DNA from: Actinomyces bowdenii
GTDB taxonomy: Bacteria; Actinomycetota; Actinomycetes; Actinomycetales; Actinomycetaceae
Assembly: GCF_017592395.1 (NCBI RefSeq)
Contig: NZ_JAGFOU010000021.1
Span: forward strand, 1-58,817
Direction of reading: 5' to 3'
DNA: 58,817 nt
Shown: positions 1 through 9,255 of the stretch, one piece after another
How positions within the stretch are numbered: position 1 is the stretch's first letter
Layout of the letters: every line of letters starts with the position of its first letter
Translations under genes and position numbers: made by a program
The notes under the pieces: generated by a model
The model's database searches: none
Seen by the model: only the letters and a program-made list of their open reading frames with translations
Told to the model about the DNA's origin: nothing

Positions 1-317
1 CCAGGATCTGGTTCGATGCCGCCGCCCCCGGATACACCACCGTCGTCATCACCACCGGCTGCCACCCCGGCACCATCTACCAGGACTGGCCCACCGGAAC
101 CGAGAACATCCCCACCCACCTACGCGGTATCGGCAGACGACACCGCGACCACGAGACCTGGAGCCCCCAGGAGCCCACCAACCCCACACCCTCACCAGGC
201 TGGACCACACCCACAACCTCAGCGAGAGGACGCGCGAGTGATCACGACGGGGAGCTGATGACGGCAGACTATTCACGGAGCGACGCAGACGATCCTGACT
301 TCATGGCCTGTCAGTAG
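1..317 (+). CDS. C-terminal fragment of an unrecognised protein
   Basis: Open frame entering from the left edge (codons start at base 3) and ending at TAG 315-317, about 104 residues visible. Nearly every third position is C or G in the first two thirds, which marks this as the coding frame rather than the overlapping proline-rich frame. The visible part starts with a compact region rich in W, T and H (WFDAAAPGYTTVVITTGCHP, then a GRRHRDHETW stretch) and becomes Pro/Thr-rich and then acidic near the end, like a disordered tail. I do not recognise the family. It is followed by about 80 nt and then by an MFS exporter gene on the same strand. Confidence 0.5.
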   Translation, partial: RIWFDAAAPGYTTVVITTGCHPGTIYQDWPTGTENIPTHLRGIGRRHRDHETWSPQEPTNPTPSPGWTTPTTSARGRASDHDGELMTADYSRSDADDPDFMACQ

Positions 318-399
318 ATGACGAAGAAGCCCTTCATGCGTGCCGGATGCCTGAGCCCGGCTCCGTCGCCCTAGGCAATACGATTGTGAGGCGATATTG

Positions 400-1584
400 A
401 TGAGTGGACGTGATGTCGGCCTGTTCGCCTTCGCTCGGGGCATCAGCAACTTCGGCGGTAACGGCGCACATGTGGCGCTGCTCGTGGTGCTAGCAGCCGA
501 AGGCGGATCCTACGTCGGCTTCTACATGGGCGCAGTGGCTTTCGTGAGTGTGACCTTCGCCCCACTGAACGGATACCTGGCCGACAAGGCCAGCGCAAAG
601 CACGTCCTCGTGACAAGCGACCTACTGTGCGCCGGGTGCTTCCTCGCGGCGGCACTGTCCCAGGGAGCGACGATATGGATCATCACCTTTGGCGTCCTAT
701 CGGCACTCTTTGAAGGGTCGTCCAACACCGCCGGAATCGCGGCGATCGGCCGACAGGATGACGAGCGAGTGAGCCAAGTGCTCGGCACCATCGAATCCGC
801 ACGAAATGTGGGGAACGTCATCGGGCCAGCGGCCTCAGCAGTATTGGTGTCCTCGTTCGGCGCCAGCTTTGCCTTTGCGGCGAACTCACTCACTTTTCTC
901 GTATCGGCTTGCGCGATCTCATTGATTCACGGTTTCCCTGCGGCCGAGTCGGGGAACCACCAGAGCAGGTTTGGAGGCTTCGCCGAGGTACTCGGAAATA
1001 CTGCACTGAGGAGACTCGTGGTCGCCTGGATCATCGTTGCCGCGGTCGCCTCGCTGCTCGTGGTCTCCGACCCGTTCAGAGCAGAAGAGATCTCCTCCAC
1101 CGAGGACTTCTCCGGCCTGCTCGGGGTCGTGCTCAGCGCTCGTGCGCTCGGCGCACTGTCCGGATCGGCGCTGGTAGCCTCTCGTAGTAGTGCACGAGGC
1201 GGCGTCCTCACGGTTGTGGGCATCGCTATTATGTGCGCGGCGCTCGCAGGCATGGGGATGCTGGAAAATTCCGTCACCATCGTCATGTGCTCATTCATGT
1301 TCGGCTTCGGCGACTCATCCGCCTTCGTAGGACGAGTGACACTCACCAGCAGGCTCGTTGATCGTTCAGTACTGGGCAAAGCACAGGCGGGGTTCGATGC
1401 GTGCATCGGAGTCGTGCTCACCATTGCACCCCCCGCTGCAGCACTGATGGTCAGTGATCTCGGCCCAGCAGGAGCGCAGATCATATCAAGCGCTATGCTC
1501 CTGTCCGCCGCGCTACTGGTCCTCTTCGGCGTGCTGCGTCATGCGAGTCGCAAGACTTCCGCGCTGCGGAGCAGCACCCCATAG
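400..1584 (+). CDS. MFS transporter (putative exporter)
   Basis: A 394-residue polytopic membrane protein, the usual length for a 12-helix major facilitator, made of alternating hydrophobic segments. The cytoplasmic loop after the second helix (GYLADKASAKHVLVTSDLL, about residues 60-80) matches the MFS loop 2-3 signature G-x-L-x-D-x-x-x-[RK]. The family drives solutes out of the cell with the proton gradient; the substrate cannot be read from sequence. ATG 400 is chosen over TTG 397 because a GAGG-like site lies 8-10 nt upstream. Codon use is somewhat less GC-biased than in the polysaccharide genes further right, so the left edge may belong to a different, possibly acquired, segment. Confidence 0.8.
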   Translation: MSGRDVGLFAFARGISNFGGNGAHVALLVVLAAEGGSYVGFYMGAVAFVSVTFAPLNGYLADKASAKHVLVTSDLLCAGCFLAAALSQGATIWIITFGVLSALFEGSSNTAGIAAIGRQDDERVSQVLGTIESARNVGNVIGPAASAVLVSSFGASFAFAANSLTFLVSACAISLIHGFPAAESGNHQSRFGGFAEVLGNTALRRLVVAWIIVAAVASLLVVSDPFRAEEISSTEDFSGLLGVVLSARALGALSGSALVASRSSARGGVLTVVGIAIMCAALAGMGMLENSVTIVMCSFMFGFGDSSAFVGRVTLTSRLVDRSVLGKAQAGFDACIGVVLTIAPPAAALMVSDLGPAGAQIISSAMLLSAALLVLFGVLRHASRKTSALRSSTP

Positions 1585-1641
1585 CAGCATGAGCCACCGG
1601 CGACGGCCATATGACCGACCAGGCGAGGAGCAAGACGGGGC

Positions 1642-1872
1642 ATGACCCGCCAGAAGCCCCCCATGCCCAACAGTGATGAGAAGGATGAGAAGAGGGGCGG
1701 ACCGACCGACGAGCTCCCTCTGATCGCGGTCGGCATCATCCTCATGATCCTCTTCCTCTCCTGCCCGGGCCTGACTCACCACCTTGCCCGCGAGACCTCC
1801 CCAGTCAACGAGAATATCGGCGGGAGCAGCAGTCCGGGTCCCGACCCCCAGATGCGCACCGCACCTCCCTGA
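1642..1872 (+). CDS. Small putative single-pass membrane protein
   Basis: A 76-residue ORF with a charged N-terminus (KPPMPNSDEKDEKRGG), one clear hydrophobic helix at about residues 27-45 (LIAVGIILMILFLSCPG) and a polar Gly/Ser/Pro tail. A GAGGAG stretch lies about 12 nt before the ATG. The stop codon is followed 18 nt later by a strong hairpin that could end its transcript. There is no recognisable family. The charged–helix–tail layout and the terminator make it more likely real than a chance ORF, but it may be spurious. Confidence 0.4.
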   Translation: MTRQKPPMPNSDEKDEKRGGPTDELPLIAVGIILMILFLSCPGLTHHLARETSPVNENIGGSSSPGPDPQMRTAPP

Positions 1873-1890
1873 CCCGCCGACCAATGGCAG

Positions 1891-1943
1891 TGACCGCCGT
1901 CGGGCTGCAGCGCGACATGAGCACTGCAGCCCGACGACGGTCA
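1891..1943. terminator. Bidirectional hairpin terminator
   Basis: 20-bp arms (1891-1910 and 1924-1943) with a single mismatch around a 13-nt loop, G+C-rich. It lies between the small + strand ORF ending at 1872 and the – strand hydrolase ending at 1976, so it can serve both convergent transcripts. Confidence 0.7.
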
Positions 1944-1975
1944 CCGAGAAGGCCCGGGCAGGGCCAGGCCCCGGC

Positions 1976-4873
1976 TCAGCCGAAGTACTGGTCCATGAGC
2001 TTGACCAGCTCGATGCCGTAGTGGCGCGAGGCCGCCCAGCCCCCGCCATGGGGGTTCTCCTGGATGCCGAGGTACTGGATGTAGGGGGCCGAGCCCTTGC
2101 GCACGTACTGGAAACGCGGGTCCACCACCGGGTTCGCCAGGGAGCCGGCGCTCACACCGGCCTCCGCATAGGCCCGCAGGTGCTGGGCCTGGGCCCGCAA
2201 TCCCACGCGCACGCTGGGGAAGCGGTTGCCCGCCACCCCTCCCCCAGTGGCGCCCAGTCCGCCGAAGTTGAACTGGCCGACCTTGACATCCCCACCGAAC
2301 TGGAGCCAGCCGGTCTCCTTGACCACCTGGGCGAAGAGCAGCTCGGGGCTGACTCCCTCGGCCACGGCCTCCTCATAGAGGATGGTGAAGAAGTCCTTGG
2401 CACTCGGAGCCCCACCGCTGCCCAGCGCCCTGGCAGGATAGGAGCGCCCCGAGGAGGAGTAGGCCGAGGTCATCGCCGAGATCACCTGCGCCTTGCCAGC
2501 GCTCGGTGAGGCCATGATCGAGCGCAGGGGCTGGGACTCCACGGCACGTCCGCCCCGGTAGAGGGTGTAGGTGCTCCCCTGGAGGCTCCACCCGTCCTTC
2601 ACCTCCTTGGCCGCGGAGGCCTCGCCGGTCCACGCGCCGCTGCTGGCGAATCCGTGGGAGGCGCCGTCGATCTGCACCACGCCGGTGGCCATGGCGCCGC
2701 TGGAGGGATTGAGGTAGTACCAGGACCCACCGATCTTCTGCCAGCCGGTCGCCATCGCTCCACTGGAGCCCAGGTAGTACCACGAGCCGCCGGACTTCAA
2801 CCACCCCGTGGCCATCGCCCCACTGGAGCCCAGGAAGTACCAGGACCCGCCGATCCTCTGCCACCCGGTGGCCATGGCACCGCTGGAGGGACTGAGGTAG
2901 TACCACGAGCCGCCCACCTTCTGCCAGCCGGTCGCCATCGCCCCACTGGAGCCCAGGTAGTACCACGAGCCACCGGACTTCAACCACCCCGTGGCCATCG
3001 CCCCACTGGAGCCCAGGAAATACCAGGACCCGCCGATCCTCTGCCACCCGGTGGCCATGGCACCGCTGGAGGGACTGAGGTAGTACCACGAGCCGCCCAC
3101 CTTCTGCCAGCCGGTCGCCATCGCCCCACTGGAGCCCAAGTAGTACCACGAGCCGCCGGACTTCAACCACCCCGTGGCCATCGCCCCACTGGAGCCCAGG
3201 AAATACCAGGACCCGCCCACCTTGGCCCATCCGGTGGCCATCGCGCCATCCGAGCCCAGGTAGTACCACTCGCCCTTGTAGGACACCCAGCCGGTGGACT
3301 TGGTGCCGTTGGCGCCGTAGTGGTTCCACACGCCGCCGTTCTTGACCCAGCGGGATCCGTCATGAGTCTGGGACTGGGCGATGGAGCGGATCTCCCCCAG
3401 GCGGGAGTAGCCGACATTGCCGGGGCAGGCGGTGTAGCCCACGTCGCGGTGCCCCAGGATGCGGGGCAGGGTGACGGTGGCGCCCGCCGCGTACTTCTCG
3501 GTGGTCTTGATGGTGAAGGGAGCCGAGCCACGGGCGTCGCTCACGCCCGCGCGCCCCAGGAACCAGCCGGCCATCGTGCCCACGGCCTTGATCTGGGAGG
3601 CGGAGGGCACCACCGAGCTGTAGTCGCCCATCATCGACAGGCCCATGGTGCCGGTATTCGCCCCGCGGGCGTGCGCGCCCGCGGGCATCTTGCCGGCGGC
3701 GGCCCTGGTGGAGCCGTAGCGGCCCTCGAAGACCTGGCCGTACTTGTCGATGAGGAAGTTGTAGCCGATATCGCCCCAGTCCAGGGTGACGGCATGGTAG
3801 TGGTAGATGCCGCGGACGATGGAGGGGGACTGGGCGGCCGAGTAGTTATTGGTCCCCGCGGTGTGGTGGACCACCACGTGGGTGGCCGTGGCATAGGTGG
3901 GGCTCCAGGACATGTACGCGGGGTTGGCCCCCCACTGCTCGCGAGTGGTCACCGACACCGGCAGGCCATTGGCCGTGGCCGCCGCCAGGGCCGTGCCCAC
4001 CCCCGGGGCGAGCCCCATCCCGCCAGTGGGCGAGGCCGAGCCGGGCACCGCGGGCGAGGCCGCGGACTGCTGGGGCGCCGGCGAGGCCGCGGACTGCTCG
4101 GGGGCCTCGGCAGCCCCGGGCGCCGTCGTCGGCTCAACGGGGGTGGCCGGAGGACCGGCGGGCTGGGCGCTCTGGGATGCCACCGCCGTGGGCTCCGCCT
4201 GGGAGGTGGCCAGCTGCGATGCCTCCAGGACCTCCTCGCCCTGCGGCTGGCCGGGCACGAGGGCGAGCTTGAGGTCGGCGGGCAGGGCCTCGGCGCTGCC
4301 GACGACGGAGGCCTGGACGGCCTCGGCCCCACCGGTGATGAACTCAGAGGTGCCGTTGAAGGTGCTCTCATCCGGGCCGCCGTCGACCATCTCGTTGAGG
4401 AACCACGGGGACCAGGCACCGCCCTCGCGCACCCGCAGGTAGATCTGGACGCCCTCGGCCAGGCCCTCCCCGCCGCTCCAGGTGAAGCCCGCGACGTAGA
4501 AGTCGTCGACCTCCAGGGGGTCGGTGAGCAGCACGGCGTCGGCCTCGGGGTCCACCCCGCTTCCCAGCTCGGCTGCCAGCAGGGAGGGCAGTCCCGGGCG
4601 CACGGCCATGCCCCCGGAGGTGCCGGCGGGAGCCTGGTCACCCCGGCCCTGCGGGGAGGAGGGGTCCTGCGCCTCGGGGGAGGCGGCATCGCCGGGCGAG
4701 TCGAGCCCTCCCTGGCCCAGTTCCGTACTGGCCCCCGAGGAGGTCGTCAGGGGCAGGATCTGGACGGGTGCGGGGTCCTGGGAGCTCGGCGGCTCGGCGA
4801 TCGCCGCTGGCGGCGCTCCCACCAGGAGGAGGGGGATCGCCACCGCGACACCGAGGAAGCGTCGTGCCGACAT
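1976..4873 (-). CDS. Secreted bifunctional peptidoglycan hydrolase (amidase + glucosaminidase) with GW-type cell-wall-binding repeats
   Basis: A 965-residue exported autolysin-like enzyme. Residues 1-26 form a signal peptide ending in APPAAIA; about 27-300 is a Pro/Ala/Ser-rich linker with a β-rich segment near 110-205. Residues about 305-500 are an amidase_2/PGRP domain, which cuts the MurNAc–L-Ala amide bond; the zinc ligands fit HH at 336-337, H475 (GHRD) and C483 (TACPG). Residues about 505-745 hold eleven or so 20-residue wall-binding repeats (GW...GGSWYYL...GAMAT). Residues 790-965 resemble the LytB/GH73 glucosaminidase fold with candidate catalytic E853 in KETGW. AAGGA lies 4-8 nt upstream of the ATG. 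It is divergent from rmlB. Choline-binding-type repeats joined to both hydrolase types in an actinobacterium are unusual. Confidence 0.9.
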   Translation of the reverse strand: MSARRFLGVAVAIPLLLVGAPPAAIAEPPSSQDPAPVQILPLTTSSGASTELGQGGLDSPGDAASPEAQDPSSPQGRGDQAPAGTSGGMAVRPGLPSLLAAELGSGVDPEADAVLLTDPLEVDDFYVAGFTWSGGEGLAEGVQIYLRVREGGAWSPWFLNEMVDGGPDESTFNGTSEFITGGAEAVQASVVGSAEALPADLKLALVPGQPQGEEVLEASQLATSQAEPTAVASQSAQPAGPPATPVEPTTAPGAAEAPEQSAASPAPQQSAASPAVPGSASPTGGMGLAPGVGTALAAATANGLPVSVTTREQWGANPAYMSWSPTYATATHVVVHHTAGTNNYSAAQSPSIVRGIYHYHAVTLDWGDIGYNFLIDKYGQVFEGRYGSTRAAAGKMPAGAHARGANTGTMGLSMMGDYSSVVPSASQIKAVGTMAGWFLGRAGVSDARGSAPFTIKTTEKYAAGATVTLPRILGHRDVGYTACPGNVGYSRLGEIRSIAQSQTHDGSRWVKNGGVWNHYGANGTKSTGWVSYKGEWYYLGSDGAMATGWAKVGGSWYFLGSSGAMATGWLKSGGSWYYLGSSGAMATGWQKVGGSWYYLSPSSGAMATGWQRIGGSWYFLGSSGAMATGWLKSGGSWYYLGSSGAMATGWQKVGGSWYYLSPSSGAMATGWQRIGGSWYFLGSSGAMATGWLKSGGSWYYLGSSGAMATGWQKIGGSWYYLNPSSGAMATGVVQIDGASHGFASSGAWTGEASAAKEVKDGWSLQGSTYTLYRGGRAVESQPLRSIMASPSAGKAQVISAMTSAYSSSGRSYPARALGSGGAPSAKDFFTILYEEAVAEGVSPELLFAQVVKETGWLQFGGDVKVGQFNFGGLGATGGGVAGNRFPSVRVGLRAQAQHLRAYAEAGVSAGSLANPVVDPRFQYVRKGSAPYIQYLGIQENPHGGGWAASRHYGIELVKLMDQYFG
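2690..3250 (-). repeat. 183-bp tandem DNA repeat encoding wall-binding modules
   Basis: The DNA for the repeat domain of the hydrolase consists of a 61-codon block (three modules ending in QK, QR and LK versions of the GW repeat) present about 2.5-3 times with almost identical nucleotides. The near-identity at silent sites suggests recent duplication or ongoing homogenisation, so repeat number may vary between strains. Confidence 0.85.
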
Positions 4874-4947
4874 AGGGTTCCTTTCGGCAGGGGACAGGAG
4901 TGATATGGAGAGGAAGCACCCCGGGAGCGCGCCTATCGCGCGCAGAG

Positions 4948-4982
4948 AGTGTCACGTGTGAACACTGGGGCGTAAGTGACAC
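4948..4982. promoter_or_regulatory. Candidate operator upstream of the hydrolase gene
   Basis: GTGTCAC and GTGACAC form 7-bp inverted arms spaced 20 bp apart, and the 19-bp stretch 4948-4966 starts AGTGT and ends ACACT. It is placed as an operator or binding site for the hydrolase promoter. The binding protein is unknown. Confidence 0.3.
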
Positions 4983-5163
4983 ATTACCGAGAAGTTCCTG
5001 AATGCAACACCGCAACTGCCCCCGAATCTCCCCCGCAACCGTCAGCACCGCGCCCCCGGCCCCCGCCGGCCACCGCTTTCTCCCGGAATTCCGGACTTCT
5101 CCCGGAGGCGCTACAGAACCGTCACGATCCTGGGCCCATGATCACGGATCGATTCCCGCCGAA

Positions 5164-5203
5164 GCCGTCGGGCCCCGGGCGGGCCCGTCCGGGGCCCGAC
5201 GGC
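5164..5203. promoter_or_regulatory. Perfect 14-bp G+C hairpin upstream of rmlB
   Basis: Arms GCCGTCGGGCCCCG (5164-5177) and its exact complement (5190-5203) around a 12-nt loop. It sits 81 nt before the rmlB ATG with no + strand gene just upstream that it could terminate, so an attenuator or insulator role is possible. Confidence 0.45.
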
Positions 5204-5227
5204 GGTGCTGGCCCTGTGGCATGATGA

Positions 5228-6280
<1,053 letters not shown>

Positions 6281-6299
6281 CCCGGCACCGCCCCTGCTC

Positions 6300-8744
6300 T
6301 CAGGAGCCGTCCCGCTGCTGGTCCAGCAGTCCCTCCTGTGCCGCCTGTGCCAGCGGGTCGCAGGCGGTGATGCGCCAGATGGCCGCCCGCCCATTGGTGG
6401 CCAGGAGGGTGAAGCCCTGTGAGGTGTCGACCTCGAGGTAGCCGGGGAACTCCCCCCCGATCTCCCGAGGGTCGGCGGTGCGGTCCTCGTAGTACAGGGG
6501 CGTGCCCCCGATGTCGTTGATGATGGCGCAGACCTTCGGGTCGGTGCGGAGCTCATCGAAGGCCCTGCCCACGTAGCGCTTGTCCAGGCGGTCGCCGCCG
6601 ACGCTGTCGATGCGGTGGAAGGACTCGATGTCGGTGAGCACGGGCAGCAGCCCGGCCCCGGAGGCCGGGTAGCCGTAGACCACCGCGTCGTCGGGCAGGT
6701 GCTGCTCCAGGTAGGCCATGAACCGCTCCTCCCCCGGGTCCAACCAGGGGGAGTGGATCATGTGGTCCACATCGTAGGCCCGACGCGCCCACAGGGAGTC
6801 GTCCTCCAGGGAGCCGTGGCCGATGGCGCCCACCGCGAGCGCGAGCACCAGGAGCCCTCCCACCGCCGCCGGGCGGCTGGCACCGGCCCTCCCGCCGGCA
6901 CGGCCCCCTCGGCGGCGGAGCGCATCCAGGCACCAGGTCGCCAGGCGGCCCAGGGCGTAGGCGGCCAGGACCCCGGCCAGGACGGCCAGAACGGCTCGGA
7001 AGCGGGCCTCATCGCGCCACCAGCCACCCACGTAGGCGCGCCACCAGCCCTCGGGCAGCACGGCGATGAGGTCGAGGATGAGGATGACGGCCCAGCAGAT
7101 GACGAAGGTCCACCGGCGCCCGGCGATGAGCAGGACCAGGCCGGCCAGGGAGGCCAGCGCCAGGACGAGGTGGTGCCAGACGGTGCCGAGCTCGGCGAAG
7201 GGCGCCAGGGTCAGGGCGTTGAGCAGGGCCCGGCCCGCGGGCACCTCGGCGCGGTAGTAGGTGCCCATGAACCGAAGGGTCGGCGAGGAGCCCATGCCCC
7301 ACAGGAGCAGCAGGCCGCAGATCGCCGGCAGGGGCGAGGCCAGACGCGCCCGGAGTCCCAGACTCCTCCAGTGGGCCAGCAGCCGGGCGCTCCACACCAC
7401 TGCCAGGACGGCGCCGACCACCATGAGGATCTGCCCGGCACCGGCGTGGGCGATCCCGGCACCGGCCATGGCGGCCACGGCCGCGCACAGCGCGCCCAGC
7501 CGGGCCTTGTCTCCGGACCACTCCAGGATCGCGGCCAGGGCGAAGGGGATGAGTGCCACCGACAGGGCCGTGGGGGTCTGGCCGTGGAAGTAGAGCATGA
7601 GGCCGGGGAACCACATGGTCACGGTGGCCGCGAAGGGGGCCAGGGTCATGGCCGCCCCACCACCGCCCAGGGCCCGCACCAGGAGGATGCACCCCAGAGG
7701 GGTCAGGAGGGCGACCACCGTGAGCAGCACGGTGTTGAAGGCCACGGTGGCGGGAACCCCGGGGAGGATGGCCGCCACCGCATGCCACAGATTGGGGTAG
7801 TAGCCCCCGCCGTTGACGGCATCGGCCGAGGTCAGCAGGGAGGCGTTGCCGCTGTCCTCGATCTGGGCGATGAGGTTGAGGTGGAACATCGCGTCGTGGT
7901 TCTGGAGGATCGCCGTGGGGCGGCCCATGACCTGGATCAGGACGACCATCTGGGGCACGGCCACGGCCAGCACGCCGATGAGCGCGGGCCAGTACTCGCG
8001 GGCCCGGGCGGCCAGGGGGCCGGCCACGGCCCGGAGCGGGGCGGAGGCGGGAGCCGGCTCCGGCTCCTCGGCTGGACTGGGATTCTCGACCGGACCGGGA
8101 TCCTCGGCAGGACCGGGATCCTCAGCAGTATCCGGCTCCTCGGTGCTCCCCTCCTCGTCAGCCTCCTCACCGGTGGAGTCATCATCGTGCGTCACGCTGC
8201 CGATGACGAAGCGAAGGACATGGCCACGAGCATCCGCAAGGCCATCGGCCGCCTCCGGAACGCCGGCCCCCTCAGAGTCGTCCCGCTCCTCCGGGCCGGC
8301 CGCCTCCTGCACGTGGTCAGCGCGCTCACCCTCATCGGCGTCGTCGTCATCCTTGAGGAGTCCGGGCTCCTCGGCATCATCAGACCCCTGCGGGTCCCCG
8401 CCCCCGTCGAGGCCGTCGTCACCGGTCGTCCCCTCGCTGCTGCCGCGCTCCTGCGCGCCGGCCTCGCGCCCGGCGCCGCGCCTCCTCCACCGGAGCGCGA
8501 CGGGGACGGCGCTGAGCGCGCAGATCGCCAGGAGCAGTGCCGCTGCGGTGCCCAGCGTCCACCGCATGCCCAGCAATGGCAGGACGATGGTGGCCGCGGT
8601 GATCGTCGTGATGCTCAGCCCGGGACCCCCGGCCAGGGCGGCGGATCCGCTGGCGCCCAGGGCGCGCAGGAGCAGTGCGCCCGGCAGCACGATTGCCAGG
8701 AAGAGCAGACTCGCGAGAGCTATGGCGACTGTCCACTCGATCAC
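6300..8744 (-). CDS. DUF6541-like polytopic membrane protein with an acidic insert (putative GT-C glycosyltransferase), paralogue 1
   Basis: An 814-residue integral membrane protein with about a dozen hydrophobic helices and a soluble C-terminal part. It is one of three paralogues in the window (others 9256-11478 and 12973-15159). Shared motifs are D-x-x-[FY]-H early (NHDAMFHLN), ending the loop with GNASLL, then YYPNLWHA, and a C-terminal PDDAVVYGYP-type segment. A loop Asp after the first helices is typical of GT-C enzymes, which take sugars from polyprenyl-phosphate donors; that role is inference. Between helices 3 and 4 (residues about 95-235) lies a 140-residue Asp/Glu/Pro-rich insert that the paralogues lack. 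The GTG start is preceded by a leaderless-type –10 box (8752-8757). Confidence 0.75.
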   Translation of the reverse strand: MIEWTVAIALASLLFLAIVLPGALLLRALGASGSAALAGGPGLSITTITAATIVLPLLGMRWTLGTAAALLLAICALSAVPVALRWRRRGAGREAGAQERGSSEGTTGDDGLDGGGDPQGSDDAEEPGLLKDDDDADEGERADHVQEAAGPEERDDSEGAGVPEAADGLADARGHVLRFVIGSVTHDDDSTGEEADEEGSTEEPDTAEDPGPAEDPGPVENPSPAEEPEPAPASAPLRAVAGPLAARAREYWPALIGVLAVAVPQMVVLIQVMGRPTAILQNHDAMFHLNLIAQIEDSGNASLLTSADAVNGGGYYPNLWHAVAAILPGVPATVAFNTVLLTVVALLTPLGCILLVRALGGGGAAMTLAPFAATVTMWFPGLMLYFHGQTPTALSVALIPFALAAILEWSGDKARLGALCAAVAAMAGAGIAHAGAGQILMVVGAVLAVVWSARLLAHWRSLGLRARLASPLPAICGLLLLWGMGSSPTLRFMGTYYRAEVPAGRALLNALTLAPFAELGTVWHHLVLALASLAGLVLLIAGRRWTFVICWAVILILDLIAVLPEGWWRAYVGGWWRDEARFRAVLAVLAGVLAAYALGRLATWCLDALRRRGGRAGGRAGASRPAAVGGLLVLALAVGAIGHGSLEDDSLWARRAYDVDHMIHSPWLDPGEERFMAYLEQHLPDDAVVYGYPASGAGLLPVLTDIESFHRIDSVGGDRLDKRYVGRAFDELRTDPKVCAIINDIGGTPLYYEDRTADPREIGGEFPGYLEVDTSQGFTLLATNGRAAIWRITACDPLAQAAQEGLLDQQRDGS

Positions 8745-8751
8745 GATTGAA

Positions 8752-8757
8752 AGGCTA
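8752..8757 (-). promoter_or_regulatory. Leaderless –10 box (TAGCCT) of DUF6541 paralogue 1
   Basis: TAGCCT on the – strand, 7 nt before the GTG at 8744; transcription would begin at or next to the start codon. There is no Shine-Dalgarno sequence. Confidence 0.6.
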
Positions 8758-9255
8758 TCCCATGGCTCTTCTCATCCCGTGACGCGCGCCCCGGGAGACC
8801 TATTCGTGATGTTCAGTGCCACCACTCCTCGCAATAGCCCGGCCCTCATAGCCCCCTCATCCACCGTCTCAGCGAATGCCGGGGCCGACAGACAGCCGCC
8901 TCTCCCGCGGTGCCGCTCCTCGGGAGCCGGGAATGCGGGCCCGAGGCACAGGGGCCCTTCTCATCACAGCTGCCGATTCAGGGCCGTGCCGGCGGAGATC
9001 ACCAGCCCCGGGTGTTGCACATCTTCAAGAATAGACCGCCCGGTCGATCCGCATGATTCCGCGGTTCGCCCGGCCGGAGGCCGGTCTGCAGGGGCTGAAG
9101 ATGTGCAGCGGCGCCCTCGTTGCACATCTTCAGCCCCGCCCGGATTCGGCCTCCACCGGAATCCTGCGGAAAAGCGGGGGCCTGCTGGCGGATCGGGGCA
9201 TGAAGATGTGCAACGAGGAGGGGACTGGCGCAGCCCGCGACGAGGGATACTGCCC
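8758..9255. other. Intergenic region containing paired-repeat locus A
   Basis: About 500 bp between two DUF6541 genes. The right half is filled by two palindromic units (9016-9107 and 9121-9212). Nothing is recognised in 8760-9015 beyond moderately lower G+C. Confidence 0.6.
9016..9212. repeat. Paired 92-bp palindromic element, locus A
   Basis: Two units, 9016-9107 and 9121-9212, each exactly 92 bp, starting TGCACATCTTCA and ending with its complement TGAAGATGTGCA, separated by 13 bp. The first unit has core GATCCGCATGATTCC; the second has a related core in the opposite orientation (GGAATCCTGCGGA). It lies downstream of the 9256-11478 gene. The same two-unit layout recurs at 19665, 42164 and 52648. 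Confidence 0.9.

Noticed and set aside
1976-4873. Firmicute origin suggested by choline-binding-type repeats
   Set aside because: G+C content and third-codon bias of the gene match the neighbouring genes, so recent transfer from a low-GC donor is not supported.
2654-4903. Very long + strand open frames opposite the hydrolase and other genes
   Set aside because: GC-rich DNA gives long antisense frames; their products are repetitive Gly/Arg/His/Pro-rich and the opposite strand has clear domains.
9016-9212. CRISPR-like array suggested by regularly spaced repeats
   Set aside because: Only two units per locus, repeats are palindromic ends of longer units rather than 25-35-bp direct repeats, and no cas genes are present.
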